NCBI RefSeq assembly: GCF_010858045.1
Contig: NZ_JAAGVC010000004.1
Location: 124,001-188,000 of the forward strand
Reading direction: 5' to 3'
Length of the DNA: 64,000 bases
Source: Nocardia cyriacigeorgica
Lineage (GTDB): Bacteria > Actinomycetota > Actinomycetes > Mycobacteriales > Mycobacteriaceae
Positions 61,595 to 64,000 of this stretch are shown here, piece after piece. Position numbers and translations under genes: made by a program. Under the pieces are notes generated by a model. That model saw nothing but the letters and a program-made list of their open reading frames with translations, made no database searches and was not told the DNA's origin. Positions within the stretch are counted from its first letter, which is position 1; each line of letters opens with the position of its first letter.

Positions 61595-61603
61595 CTCCTC
61601 GAC

Positions 61604-63337
61604 CTACTCCGGTCGCGATGCCGCCGCGACCAGGATCGCATGCAGCAGTCGTGCCTGAATGCCGGCCTGCTCGCCGCGCTGGACTACCTCCGCGAACGCG
61701 ATGCCGAGAGCCTCGTCCACATCGAATTCCGCTGGCGCCGTTACGCCTCCGGTCAGCTCGGCACGCCAGCCCCGGTAGCCGAGCACCACCTCGGAGAGGG
61801 CGGGGCGCGGGCGCGGCAGGGTGCTCAGGTATTCCGCGATCAGGACGCGTTGCGCCTGCCGACGCGCGAGACCGCCACCGGCAGCGTCGAAAGCGCGGCC
61901 GAACGCCCGCAAGGTGGCCGTAGAGATATCCGGCGGTGCCGGCGCGCCCGACTCCTCGGTATCGGCTGTAGTCACCTGGGTGTGTGCGGGCGCAGGCGAA
62001 GGCCGGGCAGGTTGCCTCGGCTGCTGTGCGGCGTACCGGTCGAGCGTCATCGACCGGGCACCGTCCTCGATGTCCGGTGCCGCGCGATCCCACCAGACCG
62101 TACCGAGCCCGTCACCGAGCTCGGCGACCGCGACGATCTCCAGCACAATCATCGGATAGTCGGTCAGGACCCGGTCCACGGCGGTCACGAACTCCTGTAC
62201 CGGCGCGAGCTGAAGACCGGGAGTATCGAAACCGGTTACCTGGACGCCGTGTCGCTCGGCCAACGCGCGTGCCAGCCGTTCGATCTCCGATCCCGCCCGG
62301 TCGTCGCGTCGATCACGTTCGCGGGCCTTGTCACCGGCCCGCGCGTTCGGTCGCGGTGCGGGACCCTGCCGCGGATCCGCCCCGGCGTTCGCTGGGCGTC
62401 CAGCGTTTCCGGGGGCACCCGGTGTCCGGGGTTGGCCGGGTGTGCGGGGCGGCTGTTCGGTCCACGGTGTTCCATCCCTTCCAGCGGGTCCCGCGACCCG
62501 GCTGCCGGGCGGTGCACCCGGCGTGCGGACGTGGCCTGGTGTGCGGGGCGGCTGCGCCGTCCACGGTGTCCCGTCCCGTCCCGCGGGTCCTGCCACGCCG
62601 CCGCCGGACGGTGCGCTCGGCGTCCGGGCACCGGACCCGGCTGCGGGCGAAGGTGATGCCGCGGGCGACGATGGCGATGCCGGCGATCCGGACCGCTGGC
62701 CGGGCGCGCCGGCCGCATCGTCGCTCGCTGGGCCGGATTCGGGCCGGGAACGACCCCACGGCGCCTGGGATGGTTGTCCGTTGTCCACCGAAGGCAGCTC
62801 CGGGGATCCGCCGGATGGCGTCGCGCCAACGGGCCCGTCGTGGGCACCAGCCGGGAGCCGGTCGGCGCCCTGCGGCCCGCTGACGGGATAATCCGGCGGA
62901 TTCGGCTCCAGCGATACCTCGGCCTGATGGGACGGGTCCGGCCGGCGTCCAGCCGGCGATTGCGGGTCTGCCGTGCCATTCGATGGCCACTCGGTGTGGC
63001 CGGCTCTTCCCGGGCCCAGATCCTGACCCGCCGCGGCCACCCTCCTGGCGCCGTCGGCGTCTCGTGCATCAAATGTATCGGCAGCGCTGACGATTCCGGC
63101 CGCGGTCCGGCGCAGGCTGCCCGCCATGGCCTCCACGGTGGAAACAACGTGTTCGGCGCGCGGCGTGAACTCCTCGGCGAACATGCGCCCCATATAGTCG
63201 TCGCCGTAGCTACTTTCCGCCAGCCGCAAGCACTCCTGCAGCCCGGCGTGGGTGCGCTGTACCCGATCGGCGATGGCGGCCAGCCGCGCGCCGCGCGCCC
63301 GCAGGCCATCCAAGTCCAGTCGCAGCTCGCCGGTCAT
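61604..63337 (-). CDS. WXG100-like N-terminal protein with proline-rich linker and C-terminal helical domain (type VII associated)
   Basis: A 577-residue protein in three parts. Residues 1-100 are helical and WXG100/EspC-like (MTGELRLDLDGLRARGARLA; MGRMFAEEFTPRAEHVVSTV) but lack a WXG tripeptide. About 110-330 is a Pro/Gly/Ala-rich disordered region with repeats such as RVAGPAGRDGTPWTEQPPRT. The C-terminal 230 residues contain GVQVTGFDTPGLQLAPVQEF, TDYPMIVLEIVAVAELGDGL and TVWWDRAAPDI. The YP-x-(V/I)-x-x-(I/V)-V part recalls the strand before the zincin cores of the giant protein (LLTDFPIPLGVIGVS). It ends in TAG 61604-61606, 9 bp before the giant gene's ATG, and overlaps the upstream gene by 4 bp (ATGA). 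Confidence 0.8.
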   Translation of the reverse strand: MTGELRLDLDGLRARGARLAAIADRVQRTHAGLQECLRLAESSYGDDYMGRMFAEEFTPRAEHVVSTVEAMAGSLRRTAAGIVSAADTFDARDADGARRVAAAGQDLGPGRAGHTEWPSNGTADPQSPAGRRPDPSHQAEVSLEPNPPDYPVSGPQGADRLPAGAHDGPVGATPSGGSPELPSVDNGQPSQAPWGRSRPESGPASDDAAGAPGQRSGSPASPSSPAASPSPAAGSGARTPSAPSGGGVAGPAGRDGTPWTAQPPRTPGHVRTPGAPPGSRVAGPAGRDGTPWTEQPPRTPGQPRTPGAPGNAGRPANAGADPRQGPAPRPNARAGDKARERDRRDDRAGSEIERLARALAERHGVQVTGFDTPGLQLAPVQEFVTAVDRVLTDYPMIVLEIVAVAELGDGLGTVWWDRAAPDIEDGARSMTLDRYAAQQPRQPARPSPAPAHTQVTTADTEESGAPAPPDISTATLRAFGRAFDAAGGGLARRQAQRVLIAEYLSTLPRPRPALSEVVLGYRGWRAELTGGVTAPAEFDVDEALGIAFAEVVQRGEQAGIQARLLHAILVAAASRPE

Positions 63338-64000
63338 CTCCCACCTCGGGCCGATGACATCGGTCCGCCGGTCCGTAGTCGGAATCGGTGCTCGAAATCG
63401 GCGATGAACGCGGACAACGGCACTGACGAGCTCGAGCGCTCCACCACGCCATCGTCCGCGACATAGAAGACCGCCCGGTCGAGCGCGATCTCACTCTCCG
63501 GCGCCGGCGATCGCACCATCCAGCCCACACTGATCCGCTCGGCCCGCAATGTCGAGAGCGGGAATTCGGTCGTGTCGTAACCCCGGCCGCGGATGTGATC
63601 TCGGACCAGCTTCAGCGCCTCCGCCTCCAGGATGCCGACGACGTCTCCGGCGACGAGATCGGCGAGCACGAACTGGAACAGGGCGCCGTCGGCATCGACC
63701 TCGGCGTTCTCGCCGACAACTTGCGCGATCGCCGCGCGGGTCACCGCTTTGGCCTGCGCGGCCGAGACCAGCAGTTCAGCGGCATCCTGCGACGGGCCGT
63801 CCAGCACGCCCGCCACCACCTTCGCCACCGAATCGGCCGTCCACACGGCGGGCAGCGCAGGTGCGCATTCGGCCATCGGAGCGGATTCGCCGCGGTACCA
63901 CTGTCCCTGGTCCCACCAGTAGCAAAACGACAACATCCCGGTCAACACCCGCGGGTTGAGAACCGGGTCGGCCACCCAGGCCGGTGCTCCCGCGAACAAT
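63334..64000 (-). CDS. Uncharacterised protein of the type VII locus (5' end outside window)
   Basis: The frame is open to the right edge of the window; the first possible start inside is a TTG at 63999, so the gene probably begins further upstream. The visible 221 residues have an N-part with LNPRVLTGMLSFCYWWDQGQ, a helical middle (ALFQFVLADLVAGDVVGILE) and a C-part (AERISVGWMVRSPAP; VFYVADDGVVERSSSSVPLS). The end loosely resembles small alpha/beta immunity-type (YrhB/Imm35-like) domains, but I cannot assign it. The TGA overlaps the next gene's ATG (4 bp), so translation is coupled. Confidence 0.7.
   Translation of the reverse strand, partial: LFAGAPAWVADPVLNPRVLTGMLSFCYWWDQGQWYRGESAPMAECAPALPAVWTADSVAKVVAGVLDGPSQDAAELLVSAAQAKAVTRAAIAQVVGENAEVDADGALFQFVLADLVAGDVVGILEAEALKLVRDHIRGRGYDTTEFPLSTLRAERISVGWMVRSPAPESEIALDRAVFYVADDGVVERSSSSVPLSAFIADFEHRFRLRTGGPMSSARGGR

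Noticed and set aside
57698..59344. 548-codon + strand open frame over the SecA-like region
   Set aside because: It is antisense to the giant frame and has no recognisable motif; high GC leaves the opposite strand open. Similar long + strand frames at 5723-7384, 28541-30076 and 31037-32878 were rejected for the same reason.
60161..60304. CRISPR array
   Set aside because: The 24-bp units are head-to-tail without unique spacers and are translated.
5132..61594. The giant as a polyketide/non-ribosomal peptide megasynthase
   Set aside because: Length suggested it, but no condensation, adenylation, ketosynthase or carrier-protein motifs are seen; only a PPTase-like domain is present.
61604..63337. 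Classical WXG100 protein
   Set aside because: The helical N-part resembles the family but lacks the WXG tripeptide and the protein is six times too long; kept as WXG100-like only.

Overview
The window is high-GC actinobacterial DNA. The gene content points to a Nocardia-like, mycolate-producing relative of the mycobacteria: a GlpR/SepX-type septum protein beside a tRNA-Ala gene, and a type VII (ESX/WXG100) style secretion module. The genus is an inference; nothing here fixes it.

Left end (1-5131): the 3' part of a GlpR/SepX-like membrane protein, a tRNA-Ala(CGC) with a strong hairpin terminator, an AraC-type regulator and a small DUF998-like membrane protein, all on the + strand. Convergent to these on the - strand are a cupin protein, a beta-hydroxyacid-dehydrogenase-type oxidoreductase and a TetR regulator. 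Two matching operator-like sites sit before the oxidoreductase and before tetR, so these genes look like a small TetR-controlled unit.

Centre and right (5132-64000): 88% of the window is one stop-free - strand reading frame of 18,820 codons (61594 down to 5132), a predicted protein of roughly 2 MDa. It is preceded by two tightly packed genes: a WXG100-like N-terminal/proline-rich protein 9 bp upstream, and a further protein overlapping that one by 4 bp and running off the right edge. The three form an operon-like array. The giant starts with a WXG100/CpnT-like type VII secretion domain and a SecA-like ATPase. It then strings together more than 40 recognisable domains: a papain-fold (Tox-PL type) toxin domain; three more papain-like domains; two MFS transporter domains; four HExxH zincin domains; three M3-family oligopeptidase domains; a PP2C phosphatase; an APH-like kinase; an endonuclease/exonuclease/phosphatase-fold nuclease; a 4'-phosphopantetheinyl-transferase-like domain; two DUF1023-type alpha/beta hydrolases; a DUF2332 domain; several ADP-ribosyltransferase-like and RsbW/HATPase-like modules; and about ten helix-turn-helix DNA-binding domains (GntR x4, LuxR x4, sigma-70 region-4-like, LacI-like). 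Recurrent proline-rich linkers of at least four families separate the modules.

Taken together, this looks like a chromosomal, type VII-associated 'megasynthesis' of toxin, protease and regulatory modules, comparable in concept to polymorphic toxins and large polyvalent proteins but far larger than usual. Some modules keep full catalytic sets (PP2C, papain-fold toxin, M3, zincins, nuclease, kinase, DUF1023 copy 2). Others have lost key residues (phosphopantetheinyl transferase, DUF1023 copy 1, first ART-like domain). No dedicated immunity gene is evident. Domain boundaries below are estimates read by eye (plus or minus a few tens of residues); residues numbered exactly were placed by codon counting.
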